Source of the DNA: Anaerolineales bacterium
GTDB lineage: Bacteria; Chloroflexota; Anaerolineae; Anaerolineales; Villigracilaceae
NCBI GenBank assembly: GCA_016789305.1
Contig: JAEURJ010000013.1
Span: 62,001 to 126,000, forward strand
Direction: 5' to 3'
Length of the DNA: 64,000 bases
In this document: one piece after another, positions 49,894 to 59,179 of the stretch
How the letters are laid out: each line of letters begins with the position of its first letter
Position numbering within the stretch: the first letter of the stretch is position 1
The notes under the pieces: generated by a model
What the model was told of the DNA's origin: nothing
The model's input: only the letters and a program-made list of their open reading frames with translations
The model's database searches: none
Translations under genes and position numbers: made by a program

Positions 49894-50530
49894 GACGATT
49901 GAAATGAACGGCTGGACTCTGCGAACCCAGGCATCCGAGTCGGCTTCACCTCGATTGCTTGTCCTGATCCACGGTTGGACCGGCGATGAGAATTCCATGT
50001 GGGTATTCACCCGCAGATTCCCACCCGATTATTGGATGATCGCTCCACGAGCGCCGCATAAGGCAGACCCGAGCGGTTATTCCTGGCGTCCGCCTCAGCC
50101 TGAACTTTTCGGCCGGCCCAGTCTCGAAGCGCTTAAGCCTGCTGCTGAAGCATTGATCAAGTTGATCGATGAGTATGCAGCTTCGGTTAAGATCGATGCG
50201 CGTCAGTTCGATGTGGTTGGCTTTAGTCAAGGCGGGGCGATGGTCAATGCGTTGGGATTGTTGTACCCAAAGAGAGTCCGCAAGATGGGTGTATTGGCCG
50301 GGTTTGTTCCGTATCAAATGGAGTCGATGATTGAATCAAAACCATTGGTCGGTAAAAATATTTTCGTGGCACATGGCACAAAAGATGAAATGGTAACCAT
50401 TGACCGGGCACGCGCATCGATGGATTTGCTTGAAAAAGCCGGTGCGACCATCACGTATTGCGAAGATGAAGTTGGGCATAAATTAAGTTCGAATTGTCTG
50501 CGCGCATTGGAGACCTACCTTCAAGATTAA
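49883..50530 (+). CDS. alpha/beta hydrolase, phospholipase/carboxylesterase type
   Basis: A 215-aa serine hydrolase of the YpfH/esterase D-like group. The fold starts with RLLVLIHGWTGDENSMW, the nucleophile elbow is VVGFSQGGAMVNALG (Ser near residue 113), an Asp lies in VAHGTKDEMVTIDRA and a His in EDEVGHKLS near the end, completing the triad. Substrate unknown; esters or lysophospholipids are usual. Start ATG at 49883 is inside the end of the preceding gene. Confidence 0.88.
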   Translation: MKTETIEMNGWTLRTQASESASPRLLVLIHGWTGDENSMWVFTRRFPPDYWMIAPRAPHKADPSGYSWRPPQPELFGRPSLEALKPAAEALIKLIDEYAASVKIDARQFDVVGFSQGGAMVNALGLLYPKRVRKMGVLAGFVPYQMESMIESKPLVGKNIFVAHGTKDEMVTIDRARASMDLLEKAGATITYCEDEVGHKLSSNCLRALETYLQD

Positions 50531-50606
50531 TGCCTTCTCACTGTGCTGTTGACGCTTAAAATATTTGAAGGTATCCTTATCGAATAAATTTGTTCCAAGG
50601 TGAAAA

Positions 50607-51740
50607 ATGAAAAGACCCGTTTCCCGTAGAGATTTTCTTAAAGTTGCCGGTGTTGGCTTAAGCGCGCTGGCTTTTAATCCGCTGACCAAGCATCAATACG
50701 AGGCGTTGTATGCGCCGAAACGTCTACCGCAATTCCCCGCCAGTGAGATCATCGGACGTTTACTTGGCATGACGGACATTCGCAGCCGCCCATCGAATGA
50801 TGATCTGGTCGGTGTCCCTGTTGGGAAGTTGTACGATGACAACTTGATCGAATGGAATCGTGAGGTCGTCGGTCAAGCGATTGGGTTGACCAATCAAAAA
50901 TATTTGGAAACTCCACAGGGATATATTTGGTCGTCCCGTGTGCAACCGACAAGAAACCTGCCGAATACTCCGGTGACCGAGATCCCAGCCGGGCAGTCTG
51001 GCTTTTGGGTGGAGATCACCGTGCCGTATGTGGATCTAACCTTGGAAGGTGCACCTGCCTCTCCTTGGATCCAAAGCCTGATTCAATATCAATTTCCACC
51101 CCGCTTGTATTACGGTCAGGTTGTTTGGATCGATCAAGTTCGCCAAAGCAATGGTTTCGTTGAATATCGCTGGAATGAGAATCCCGGCCATGGCTACGGC
51201 TTTGGCGATATTTTCTGGTTGGATGGTGCTGCTGGAAAGATTTTAACGGAGGATGATGTTGCGCCGATCAGCCCGAACATTGATCCTGCCGAAAAGAAAA
51301 TTGTCACCAATCTGACCTATCAAACTTTATCGTGCTTTGAAGGAAATAACGAGGTGTTCTTCTGTCGGATTTCCAGCGGTGCAATCTTTGACTTCCAAGG
51401 GACTCCAACCGAGGCGTATGCTACTCCAGTTGGCGATTTGAATACTCACTGGAAGATCATTTCGTTGAATATGAGCGGCGGTGGTTCTGCGGCCGGATAT
51501 TCCACGCCTGCGGTTCCGTGGGATACGGTCATCTCTGGAGAAGGGATCGCCATTCATGGTGCCTTCTGGCATAACGATTTCGGCGAGCGTCGTTCGCATG
51601 GATGTATCAATGTAAAGCCTGAAGATGCCAAGTGGATCTTCCGTTGGACGACCCCATACATTTCACTGGCTCAGAGCGAACAACGAATGACCTGGCCTGA
51701 CCACGGCACGACCGTGACCGTGAACGAATTAAAGATTTAA
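50607..51740 (+). CDS. Tat-exported L,D-transpeptidase (YkuD)
   Basis: A 377-aa cell-wall enzyme that would form 3-3 cross-links or attach proteins to peptidoglycan. The N-terminus carries a twin-arginine signal, SRRDFLKVAGVGLSALAF, so it is exported folded. The catalytic YkuD motif at the C-terminus is IHGAFWHNDFGERRSHGCINV with His and Cys in place. Between them lies a long region without clear domains, perhaps SH3-like (QVVWIDQVRQSNGFVEYRWNE). It precedes ccdA with a 10-base gap. Confidence 0.93.
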   Translation: MKRPVSRRDFLKVAGVGLSALAFNPLTKHQYEALYAPKRLPQFPASEIIGRLLGMTDIRSRPSNDDLVGVPVGKLYDDNLIEWNREVVGQAIGLTNQKYLETPQGYIWSSRVQPTRNLPNTPVTEIPAGQSGFWVEITVPYVDLTLEGAPASPWIQSLIQYQFPPRLYYGQVVWIDQVRQSNGFVEYRWNENPGHGYGFGDIFWLDGAAGKILTEDDVAPISPNIDPAEKKIVTNLTYQTLSCFEGNNEVFFCRISSGAIFDFQGTPTEAYATPVGDLNTHWKIISLNMSGGGSAAGYSTPAVPWDTVISGEGIAIHGAFWHNDFGERRSHGCINVKPEDAKWIFRWTTPYISLAQSEQRMTWPDHGTTVTVNELKI

Positions 51741-51750
51741 GAGGAAGTAG

Positions 51751-52473
51751 ATGGAATTTTCTCAAGTATCATTAGGCTTGGCTTTTCTGGCTGGGTTGGC
51801 TTCTTTTCTATCGCCCTGCGTGTTTTCCCTCGTGCCGGCCTATGTGGGCTATTTAGGTGGGCGTGCCGCTGGCGGGGAAGGCCGCTCGAATCGATGGGTC
51901 ACTTTTAGCCATGGTCTGGCTTTTGTTTTTGGCTTCAGCGTGGTTTTCGTTTTACTTGGCGTGCTGGCGGCATTGGCCGGTGGATTGCTTTACGACATCC
52001 GTACCTGGCTCGCAAAGATCGGTGGAATCGTTGTGATCGTTTTTGGCCTGCACATGATCGGTGTATTTCACATTCCCTTCCTTGCTTACGACACACGTGT
52101 TTCAGAGGCCCCCGATCCAAAGCTTGGGTATTTGTCCTCTGCCTTGATGGGCGTGTTCTTTTCAGCGGGATGGTCTCCATGCGTGGGACCGGTGCTTGGT
52201 ACCATTTTGACACTTGCGATCAATGGCGGCTCTGTTTCACAGGGCGCTGTGTTGCTTACCTCTTATTCCATGGGTCTGGCCATTCCATTCCTCTTCGCTG
52301 CACTTGGCATTGGCTGGGTCACCACGATTTTGCAGAAATACAGCAAGACCATGCGCTATGTGGAAATCGCAATGGGGGTGATCCTCGTGATTGTCGGTAT
52401 TCTGTTGTTCAGTGGAATCTTCGAGATCATCGCGCAACGAACTCAATTCTTTTGGGTCGATTTCGGAATATAA
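51751..52473 (+). CDS. ccdA: CcdA-type thiol:disulfide membrane protein
   Basis: A 240-aa protein with six membrane segments that carries electrons from thioredoxin to outside thiols. Paired Cys motifs are SPCVFSLVPAYVGYLGG in the first segment and GWSPCVGPVLGTIL in the fourth; these two Cys form the redox pair. The length is normal for CcdA. Its partner outside is not in this window unless the next gene takes part. Confidence 0.92.
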   Translation: MEFSQVSLGLAFLAGLASFLSPCVFSLVPAYVGYLGGRAAGGEGRSNRWVTFSHGLAFVFGFSVVFVLLGVLAALAGGLLYDIRTWLAKIGGIVVIVFGLHMIGVFHIPFLAYDTRVSEAPDPKLGYLSSALMGVFFSAGWSPCVGPVLGTILTLAINGGSVSQGAVLLTSYSMGLAIPFLFAALGIGWVTTILQKYSKTMRYVEIAMGVILVIVGILLFSGIFEIIAQRTQFFWVDFGI

Positions 52474-52569
52474 TTCATTGGTCGTACGTGTTTTCATCCT
52501 GCAGGGTCTTTGATTTGATTCAGTCACTTGAACCTGCGGGATGTTTTATGTGAAATATCAGGATGTGCC

Positions 52570-53580
52570 ATGCTAAATGTGACTCTTTTTATGAAGAAGA
52601 ACGACCAGCCATGCGAAGACGCCAGGGCTGAATTAAATAAACTTCAGGAAAAATTTCCGCATAAATTGATCGAAGTGGATGTTGAGCGGGATACCGTACT
52701 AGCGGAAAAATACAGTCAACAGGTTCCTGTCATCGAGACCGGCCCCTATACTCTTAAGTCGCCTTTTACACCCCAGTCACTGCAAATGACCGTCGGCGCC
52801 GCCTTTGATCGTCATAATCAGTTGGAAAAAGTGGGTGATCCAAAATTTCAGAAAAGAGTTGCCAAAGTGTCCAATCTTTCCACCGGGGATCGTATTTCGT
52901 TTTGGATTTCGAAGAACTATCTGCTCCTGTTGAATTTATTCATTTTTCTTTATATCGGCCTGCCTTTTCTGGCGCCGACGCTGATGAAGCTGGGTGCAGA
53001 AACTCCGGCACGTGTGATCTACACGATCTACAAACCGCTGTGTCATCAATTTGGTTTTCGTTCCTTCTTTCTTTATGGAGAGCAGCCGTATTACCCGCTC
53101 GCTGAAGCGAATGTGAAGAATGCCAAAACATTTGAAGAAGTGACTGGAATTAAGAATCTGGATGACCCATATAGCTACACACGCTTCGATGCGCGTGCCT
53201 ACATCGGTGACCAAACTGTGGGGTACAAGGTTGCGCTTTGTGAACGCGATGTGGCGATCTATATTGCCATTTTGCTGTTTGGTGTTGTCTTTGCCCTCAC
53301 CGGGCGCAAGATCAAATCCTTGCATTGGTTGTTGTGGATCTTGATCGGTATTGCTCCAATTGGTTTGGATGGCTTCTCGCAATTATTCAGCCAGTTTGAT
53401 TGGGCGTGGCTGGCATCCCTCCTGCCATATCGCGAAAGCACACCGTTCCTGCGTGCACTTACCGGTGCCCTGTTCGGTTTGACGACTGCCTGGTTCGCTT
53501 ATCCAAGCATCGAAGAGTCGATGAACGAGACACGCCAGTATTACATCAAGAAATTTGCACTTCATCAGGTTTCCGAATAA
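52570..53580 (+). CDS. glutaredoxin-like/DUF2085 fusion protein
   Basis: A 336-aa fusion. Residues 1-80 are glutaredoxin-like (LNVTLFMKKNDQPCEDARAELNKL with a single Cys; the first Cys of CxxC is missing) with the VPVIETGP cis-Pro loop. After a linker, the C-terminal part (about 118-315) is a DUF2085-type membrane domain with four to five segments. It contains IYKPLCHQFGFRSFF and VALCERDVAIYIAIL, each with the conserved Cys, and ends PLDGF-like (APIGLDGFSQLFS). Pairing with the upstream ccdA suggests a thiol or copper redox system; this is inference. Confidence 0.8.
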   Translation: MLNVTLFMKKNDQPCEDARAELNKLQEKFPHKLIEVDVERDTVLAEKYSQQVPVIETGPYTLKSPFTPQSLQMTVGAAFDRHNQLEKVGDPKFQKRVAKVSNLSTGDRISFWISKNYLLLLNLFIFLYIGLPFLAPTLMKLGAETPARVIYTIYKPLCHQFGFRSFFLYGEQPYYPLAEANVKNAKTFEEVTGIKNLDDPYSYTRFDARAYIGDQTVGYKVALCERDVAIYIAILLFGVVFALTGRKIKSLHWLLWILIGIAPIGLDGFSQLFSQFDWAWLASLLPYRESTPFLRALTGALFGLTTAWFAYPSIEESMNETRQYYIKKFALHQVSE

Positions 53581-54362
53581 TGCCATTTCAAGAAAAAAAC
53601 GGCATCCGTTATTTTTCATTCGATAATTTTCCAAAGACGATCACGCAAGCCATTTTCACCCGTCGCGGCGGAGTCAGCCCCGAGCCTTGGGATTCCTTGA
53701 ATGTTGGTGGGTCAGTTGGGGATGAGCGCGAACGCGTGGCGGAAAATAGAATCCGTTCGTTTCATGCGATGGGACGAAACCCCGCTTCGATTCATGACGT
53801 GTGGCTGGTCCACAGCACAGACGTTGTCTACGCTGATGCACCGCGTCCGCTCGAACATCCATCGACCAAGGCTGATATCCTTCTCACCGATAATCCGGAG
53901 GTGTCTCTCTTTATGCGATTTGCAGATTGCACCCCGTTGTTTTTTTACGACCCGGTCAAACAGGTGATCGGTGTGGCTCATGCCGGCTGGATGGGAACGG
54001 TGCGCAATGTGGCAGGTATAACGATTTCTGCCATGCAGAAAAGGTATGGTTGTCAACCTGAAAATATTTTGGCGGGCATTGGCCCTGCCATTGGCGTGGA
54101 CCATTACGAAGTTGGCCCGGATGTCATTTCGCAGGTTCAGTCTGCATTTGGGAAGGATGCTGAGCGTGTGATCGAATCAAGGGATGGGAGCACGTATTTT
54201 GATTTGTGGACTGCCAACGAATTACAACTTAGAAATGTCGGAGTGAGGCAAGTCGAGATCTCGGGCCTGTGTACAGCCTGTCACCTGGAAGATTGGTTTT
54301 CACACCGGGCAGAAAAAGGCAAAACTGGGAGATTCGGCGCATTAATGGCGCTCCAAGCCTAG
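53580..54362 (+). CDS. pgeF: purine nucleoside phosphorylase/peptidoglycan editing factor PgeF
   Basis: A 260-aa laccase-domain (YfiH) protein. Blocks: AIFTRRGGVSPEPWDSLNVGG at the start, VWLVHSTDVVY, RFADCTPLFFYDP (Cys ligand), IGVAHAGWMGTVRNVAG with the zinc His, and the ending ISGLCTACHLEDWFSHRAEKGKTGRFGALM. This family hydrolyses or phosphorylates purine nucleosides and removes wrong L-Ser from peptidoglycan precursors. Its start overlaps the previous stop (TAATG). Confidence 0.95.
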   Translation: MPFQEKNGIRYFSFDNFPKTITQAIFTRRGGVSPEPWDSLNVGGSVGDERERVAENRIRSFHAMGRNPASIHDVWLVHSTDVVYADAPRPLEHPSTKADILLTDNPEVSLFMRFADCTPLFFYDPVKQVIGVAHAGWMGTVRNVAGITISAMQKRYGCQPENILAGIGPAIGVDHYEVGPDVISQVQSAFGKDAERVIESRDGSTYFDLWTANELQLRNVGVRQVEISGLCTACHLEDWFSHRAEKGKTGRFGALMALQA

Positions 54363-54394
54363 GTTGGGAAGGAAGCGGGGTAAAATAAAAAATC

Positions 54395-55135
54395 ATGAAT
54401 GAACTCGTCGAACTGATCCGCGAAAGATATCAATCCACTTTGGAGGTCATTGCCGGAGCCGCGAAACGGTCCGGGCGTTCTTCCGATTCTGTGAAGTTGG
54501 TTGTCGCCACCAAGACCCAAACTTTGGAAGTGGTGCAGGCGGCTATTGAGGCGGGAGCGAAGATTTTGGGCGAGAATTACCCTGAAGAAGGTGCCATGAA
54601 AATTCAATCATTGCACGATTTTTCTGCGGTAGAATGGCACATGATCGGTCATATTCAGAGCCGAAAGGCACAGACCGTGGCCCTGAACTTTAACTATGTA
54701 CACTCGCTCGACAGCCTGAAACTCGCGACTCGTCTGGACCGCTTTTGCGGAGAGGCCGGGCGATCGCTCCCTGTGCTCCTGGAATTTAATGTGGGTGGCG
54801 AGGAAAGCAAGTCTGGCTGGGAAGCTTCTGACGAGACAGTGTGGCCGGCGCTGTTGAGTGAAATTGATGCCTTGCTTGCCTTGCCGCACTTGCAGGTGAA
54901 GGGATTAATGACGATGCCGCCGCTCGGGACGATTGCTGAGGTGTCACGGCCGTATTTTCAAAAATTACGACGTTTGCAGGAATACCTGGGTTCGCAATTC
55001 CCGCAGGCAAATTTTGAGGAATTGTCGATGGGGACGAGCACGGATTTTGAAGTGGCGGTTGAGGAAGGTGCCACGCTGGTACGGGTTGGAACTGCAATAG
55101 TTGGACCGAGAGTTTATAAAAAAACCGAGGATTGA
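54395..55135 (+). CDS. YggS-family PLP-binding protein
   Basis: A 246-aa PLP homeostasis protein. The PLP lysine is in KLVVATKTQTLEVV (about residue 36), and GAKILGENYPEEGAMK, EWHMIGHIQSRKAQ and LSMGTSTDFEVAVEEGATLVRVGTAIVG are the family blocks. It is a single-barrel enzyme-like fold without known catalysis; it supplies PLP to other enzymes. The gene lies in the common pgeF-yggS-yggT order. Confidence 0.95.
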   Translation: MNELVELIRERYQSTLEVIAGAAKRSGRSSDSVKLVVATKTQTLEVVQAAIEAGAKILGENYPEEGAMKIQSLHDFSAVEWHMIGHIQSRKAQTVALNFNYVHSLDSLKLATRLDRFCGEAGRSLPVLLEFNVGGEESKSGWEASDETVWPALLSEIDALLALPHLQVKGLMTMPPLGTIAEVSRPYFQKLRRLQEYLGSQFPQANFEELSMGTSTDFEVAVEEGATLVRVGTAIVGPRVYKKTED

Positions 55136-55140
55136 TTTCG

Positions 55141-55407
55141 ATGAATGTTTCTGATTTGATTATTTTTGTGCGCGTCCTTACTACATTTTTTTCCTGGCTG
55201 ATCATCATTTCCTCGATCCTTTCCTTTATTTTGCCTCCCTATCATCCGGTGCGCGAGGCGTTGGGTCGAATTTTGAACCCATTTCTTGAACCCATCCGCA
55301 GATTGATGCCGCCCGCCGGTGGATTGGATTTTAGCCCTTTGATCTTGTACGTTGCTGTTCAGTTTGTTTCGATCCTGTTGATCAATATCCTAAATAACAT
55401 GCGTTGA
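55141..55407 (+). CDS. YggT-family membrane protein
   Basis: An 88-aa protein with two membrane segments (about 7-32 and 65-85), and the family block LPPYHPVREALGRILNPFLEPIRRLMPPAGGLDFSPLI between them. YggT proteins are linked to ion homeostasis and cell division-associated functions; the detail is not known. A TTG nine bases earlier is possible, but ATG is preferred. It is 6 bases after yggS. Confidence 0.92.
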   Translation: MNVSDLIIFVRVLTTFFSWLIIISSILSFILPPYHPVREALGRILNPFLEPIRRLMPPAGGLDFSPLILYVAVQFVSILLINILNNMR

Positions 55408-55415
55408 GGTGAAAT

Positions 55416-55724
55416 ATGGCAAGAAAATATGTCCTTCATGATGGCAAGCGCGGTTCGGCTTTGGCGTTACGTGTTACACCCCGGGCGGAACGCAATCAAA
55501 TCGTTGGTTTATTGAACGACGGCACGATCAAGATACAACTGGCAGCCACCGCCGAAGATGTGGATTCCAACAAGGAATTGCTCGCGTTCCTCGCTGAGAT
55601 TTTGGGTGTGCCGAAATCCCGTGTGGAAATTGTGGCGGGAGAAGCCGGCCGCGATAAATTGGTTTCTGTACTGGACATGGATTCTGAAACCGCGCACGAA
55701 CGCATCCTTGCGCATGTGGAATAG
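55416..55724 (+). CDS. DUF167 (YggU-like) protein
   Basis: A 102-aa cytoplasmic protein of the DUF167 family. Pattern: LALRVTPRAERNQIVGLLNDGTIKIQLAA, then NKELLAFLAEILGVPKSRVEIVAGEAGRDKLVSVL, the typical alternation with a Gly-containing loop. Role unknown. Co-transcribed with yggT (8-base gap), ribosome site gaggtg. Confidence 0.93.
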   Translation: MARKYVLHDGKRGSALALRVTPRAERNQIVGLLNDGTIKIQLAATAEDVDSNKELLAFLAEILGVPKSRVEIVAGEAGRDKLVSVLDMDSETAHERILAHVE

Positions 55725-55751
55725 GTGATCCCCATTTAAAAAGATAATCAC

Positions 55752-55783
55752 AGAGACACGGCATTGCCGTGTCTCTTGTTTTT
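55752..55783. terminator. terminator between convergent genes
   Basis: Perfect 11-bp stem agagacacggc and complement with loop att, then tgttttt. It ends the yggS-yggT unit, and overlaps the end of the minus-strand transglycosylase gene (stop at 55782). Confidence 0.88.
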
Positions 55784-58193
55784 AAGGGCCGGTTCCGTAT
55801 AATCGTTTGTAGATCACATAGATCTCGTAAATATTGCGGATGTAATTCCGTGTTTCCTCGAAGCGTACACTTTCGAGATACAGGTCTGGATCGTTGCCGG
55901 CCAACTCCTGCCAGGTGCTTGCATTGCCGGGTCCGCCATTGTAGGCGGCAAGAGTGGCGTAGAGATCATCGTTGAGATAACTTAGATTTGTCGCCAGATA
56001 GTGGGAACCAAACTTTACATTAACGATCGGACGATAAAGATCATCCTCCGTATAGTTGACCGGCCAGCCCACTTGCGAAACGATCTGTGCGCCGGTGGAA
56101 GGGACGATTTGCATCAATCCGCGTGCGCCTGCATTAGAATTAACAAAGCCTTCGAACAAACTTTCCTGACGGATGACACTGAATAGGAACAGTGGATCGA
56201 GTCCGTTCTCCTGTGCATTGGGCAAAACCAGATCGGAATAATACAAGCCGTATCGAATGTATCCAAAATAAGGCGGCGCCATCATCGACTCGGTATGTTC
56301 ATCGAGGCCGGCCAGGGTGAGAGTTTGGCGTGCTGCAAAAATGGCAGAACGATACAAGCCAAGGTCGACCAGATAATTTGTGAGTCGATAGGTCGCCACC
56401 GGGTCCGTGTCGATTTCATCCCTTAAGTTTTCAAATTCTTCCCGCGCATCTTCGTAGAGTCCCATTTGCCAGAGTTCTGTCCCGCGAATAACTCGCGAAT
56501 CAGTTGTCAGCGGACCCAGCCCGTTTAGATCGGTTCCCGACTCGAGGTTGAAGGTCAGGCGAATCCATGCATCGGCATCGGTCCGTAGACGGGCTAGGTC
56601 CTGATTTAGGTTAATTGTTTCGGATGGTTCAAAAGGCTCGCGCTCGTTGAGCAGGTCACGCGCCCGTTCACTGTAATATCCGGCGGGGTCTTTGGTTTGA
56701 GCTTCACGCCACGCCGCCAATGTCTCTTCATTTTTTCCAAGTTGCTTTTGAGTCTTGCCGATCCAAAGATAGGCGCGTGCCTGATCGTTGGCCGGTTGCG
56801 AGAGGGAAAGGCTGCGATTGAACGCATCCAACGCAGCCACATAATCCTTTTGGCGGTAATAGATCACGCCCATCAGAAACACAGCGGTGGATGCGTCTTC
56901 GGTGCCGGGATATTCATTGGCAACGCGCGCCCAGGTTTCGAGCGCCTTGTCGTATTGTTCGCTGCGCTCGTAAATGCGTGCCGCGCTCATCAAATATTCA
57001 ACAGAGAGATCGGTGTTTGGCACCTGCTGAACAAAATCCAGAAGAGTCTCTGCTGCAATCGAAAATGCGCCGTTGTTGTACCACTCGATGAATGCCTTTT
57101 CACCCCACGCATCGCCCCAGCGGGAATTTGTAGGGTAGTTGGCAATGAAAGTTTCATAGGTGGCGATCGCGGAGTTGTAATCGCCGATGTCGCGATAGGA
57201 CTGTGCCAGAAAGTAATAGGCGGTCCCATCTTGAACCGGGGTGGAGGCGTTATATCTGGTAAATGCCGCAATGGCAACATCGTATTGGCCGGCGAAGAAA
57301 TCAACCAGGCCGCGATCCAGATCACTGACTTCCGCGCCTGCGTTTAATAACTCGACGAGGCTGAGGTACGCATAATATGAGAGCGGATAATCTTCCACGG
57401 CCAGGCGGAATTTGCCCAACGCTTCTTCTGTTTGACCGTTGGCCTGATACACCAACCCGGTCTCGTACGCCGCCTGGGCTTTGATGTAATCACTGGTGGC
57501 GCGTGCTGCCACTCCGTCATATAAGGCGATTGCGGAAGTCACATCTCCAAGCTCAGAATAGGTGGAGGCAACTTTCATATCGAGCAAGGCTGCGTCACCA
57601 AGATGTGGCGCCTGGATGGCGGCTTTGTAGGCTGGCAGTGCTTCGGCGTAGCTGCCAAGAAGAAAGAGCGCATCACCGCGCAATTCCTGTGTGCGCGAAT
57701 CAAGATAACCGGGTCGCAATGAAAGATAGGTTTGCCATGCATCTGCCGCGGCTTGATAATTGCCAAGACGATATTGGGAATACCCTTGTAAAAAGTAAGC
57801 TTGTCCCAAATAGGTGGTCGAAGGGAATTCAGTGATGAGGGCCTGAGTGGCTGAGACCGCATCTTCGTATTTTTCACTTGCAAAGTACACACGGGCCTCC
57901 CCCCATTTGGCTGCTGCGCGGATCAATGCGTCTGGAGAGTCTTGATATGCTGATTGATAGTGAATTAAAGCGTTGTCGTAATCGCCATTGAATAATTCAT
58001 GATCTGCCACCCCGACGCGCGCCTGCGGCATGGGTGTGGGTGTGATGGTCGGAGTAAGGGTTGGAGCCGGTGTGAATGTTTGGCTGGGGGTTACCGTCCA
58101 GCCGGGGGGCAGGGTGGGGAAATTTGGAAAGAGGGAACATGCCGTTAACGCTGCGGCAAGCCAAAGTCCAAGAAGGATGCGTGTGGTTTTCAT
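55782..58193 (-). CDS. lytic murein transglycosylase with TPR repeats
   Basis: An 803-aa lipoprotein. The signal has LTAC (Cys at about residue 19), then a Thr/Pro linker (PSQTFTPAPTLTPTITPTPMP). Residues about 55-600 are TPR-like helical repeats (for example YSELGDVTSAIALYDG, YLAQSYRDIGDYNSAIATYET). The C-terminal SLT domain (about 655-795) has catalytic Glu in FSVIRQESLFEGF, and NAGARGLMQIVPSTG and LAAYNGGPGNA. It cleaves peptidoglycan strands (Slt70-like) at the cell surface. It sits 35 bases after the ABC permease gene. Confidence 0.93.
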   Translation of the reverse strand: MKTTRILLGLWLAAALTACSLFPNFPTLPPGWTVTPSQTFTPAPTLTPTITPTPMPQARVGVADHELFNGDYDNALIHYQSAYQDSPDALIRAAAKWGEARVYFASEKYEDAVSATQALITEFPSTTYLGQAYFLQGYSQYRLGNYQAAADAWQTYLSLRPGYLDSRTQELRGDALFLLGSYAEALPAYKAAIQAPHLGDAALLDMKVASTYSELGDVTSAIALYDGVAARATSDYIKAQAAYETGLVYQANGQTEEALGKFRLAVEDYPLSYYAYLSLVELLNAGAEVSDLDRGLVDFFAGQYDVAIAAFTRYNASTPVQDGTAYYFLAQSYRDIGDYNSAIATYETFIANYPTNSRWGDAWGEKAFIEWYNNGAFSIAAETLLDFVQQVPNTDLSVEYLMSAARIYERSEQYDKALETWARVANEYPGTEDASTAVFLMGVIYYRQKDYVAALDAFNRSLSLSQPANDQARAYLWIGKTQKQLGKNEETLAAWREAQTKDPAGYYSERARDLLNEREPFEPSETINLNQDLARLRTDADAWIRLTFNLESGTDLNGLGPLTTDSRVIRGTELWQMGLYEDAREEFENLRDEIDTDPVATYRLTNYLVDLGLYRSAIFAARQTLTLAGLDEHTESMMAPPYFGYIRYGLYYSDLVLPNAQENGLDPLFLFSVIRQESLFEGFVNSNAGARGLMQIVPSTGAQIVSQVGWPVNYTEDDLYRPIVNVKFGSHYLATNLSYLNDDLYATLAAYNGGPGNASTWQELAGNDPDLYLESVRFEETRNYIRNIYEIYVIYKRLYGTGP

Positions 58194-58228
58194 CCCATTT
58201 TTATACTGGCAAAGAAGAAGCGTGTCAA

Positions 58229-59176
58229 CTAGGTGACTTCGCCAACCTTATTCAATACCTTGTAGGGATCGAAGGCGTCGCGCAAGCCGTCGCCGATATA
58301 GTTGACCGAAATGATGCTGAGGAAGATCATCAGCCCGGGGAAAATAGCCAGCCAGGGATAGGTTGTGAAGTGTGCCTGCGCATTGCTGAGCAGGTTTCCC
58401 CATGAAGGCGTTGGGGGTTGAATGCCAAAGCCGAGAAAACTCAGGCCGGACTCTTCGATGATGGCATATCCCAGCTCCAGTGTGGCCTCGACGATGATCG
58501 GGCCGATTGAATTGGGCAGAATATGTTTGATGATGATCCGAAAATCTGATCCGCCGAGCGCTCGAATCGCAGATACAAAGTCGATATCACGAAGGGTGAG
58601 AAAGCTGGCGCGGACCAATCGTGCGAACGTCATCCATGAGAGAATGCCGATGACGAGACCGATGGTCAGCACGCTGTTTCGTTGAAAGAGTGGAAGTTCC
58701 ACTTCTCGAAGCATGGCGCTCAGGAAGATGAGCACGAGAAAAGACGGTAGCGAGAGGAAAGTATCTGTGATACGCATGAGAAGTGCGTCGAGCCATCCGC
58801 CGTAATAACCGGCAAGTGCACCGACTGGCACCCCAACAAGCAGGGAAATGGAAACGACGATCAATCCAACGGTCAGCGAAATGCGGCCGCCAAACAAAAT
58901 TCGGGTGAACAGGTCGCGGCCCAGTGAATCCGTGCCCATGATGTGGGAGAACGATAGCGCCTGATTACGAATCGACATATCTGAGGCTTCGGGGTCATAC
59001 GGAGAAAGCGGCGCAAGAACGACCAATAGAACCAGAATAAGAAAGATTCCCGAACCGATGATCGCGCCGGGGTGTTTGCGAAAGCGCCGCCATGTTCCTC
59101 TTGTAACGCCGGAGAATGGGCTTTCTTTTACGGATAGATCGTCTTCTTCGAGTGGAAGTCCGGTGATGTCGTCCAT
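58229..59176 (-). CDS. oligopeptide/dipeptide ABC permease, DppC type
   Basis: A 315-aa permease of the OppC/DppC family with six membrane segments. The EAA-like loop RALGGSDFRIIIKHILPNSIGPIIVEATLELG is at about residue 205, preceded by HIMGTDSLGRDLFTRIL, the other family block. Substrate peptides or sugars/nickel cannot be told apart. Part of an operon with the permease and binding protein upstream; ATPase genes are not in the window. Confidence 0.93.
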   Translation of the reverse strand: MDDITGLPLEEDDLSVKESPFSGVTRGTWRRFRKHPGAIIGSGIFLILVLLVVLAPLSPYDPEASDMSIRNQALSFSHIMGTDSLGRDLFTRILFGGRISLTVGLIVVSISLLVGVPVGALAGYYGGWLDALLMRITDTFLSLPSFLVLIFLSAMLREVELPLFQRNSVLTIGLVIGILSWMTFARLVRASFLTLRDIDFVSAIRALGGSDFRIIIKHILPNSIGPIIVEATLELGYAIIEESGLSFLGFGIQPPTPSWGNLLSNAQAHFTTYPWLAIFPGLMIFLSIISVNYIGDGLRDAFDPYKVLNKVGEVT

Positions 59177-59179
59177 GCT

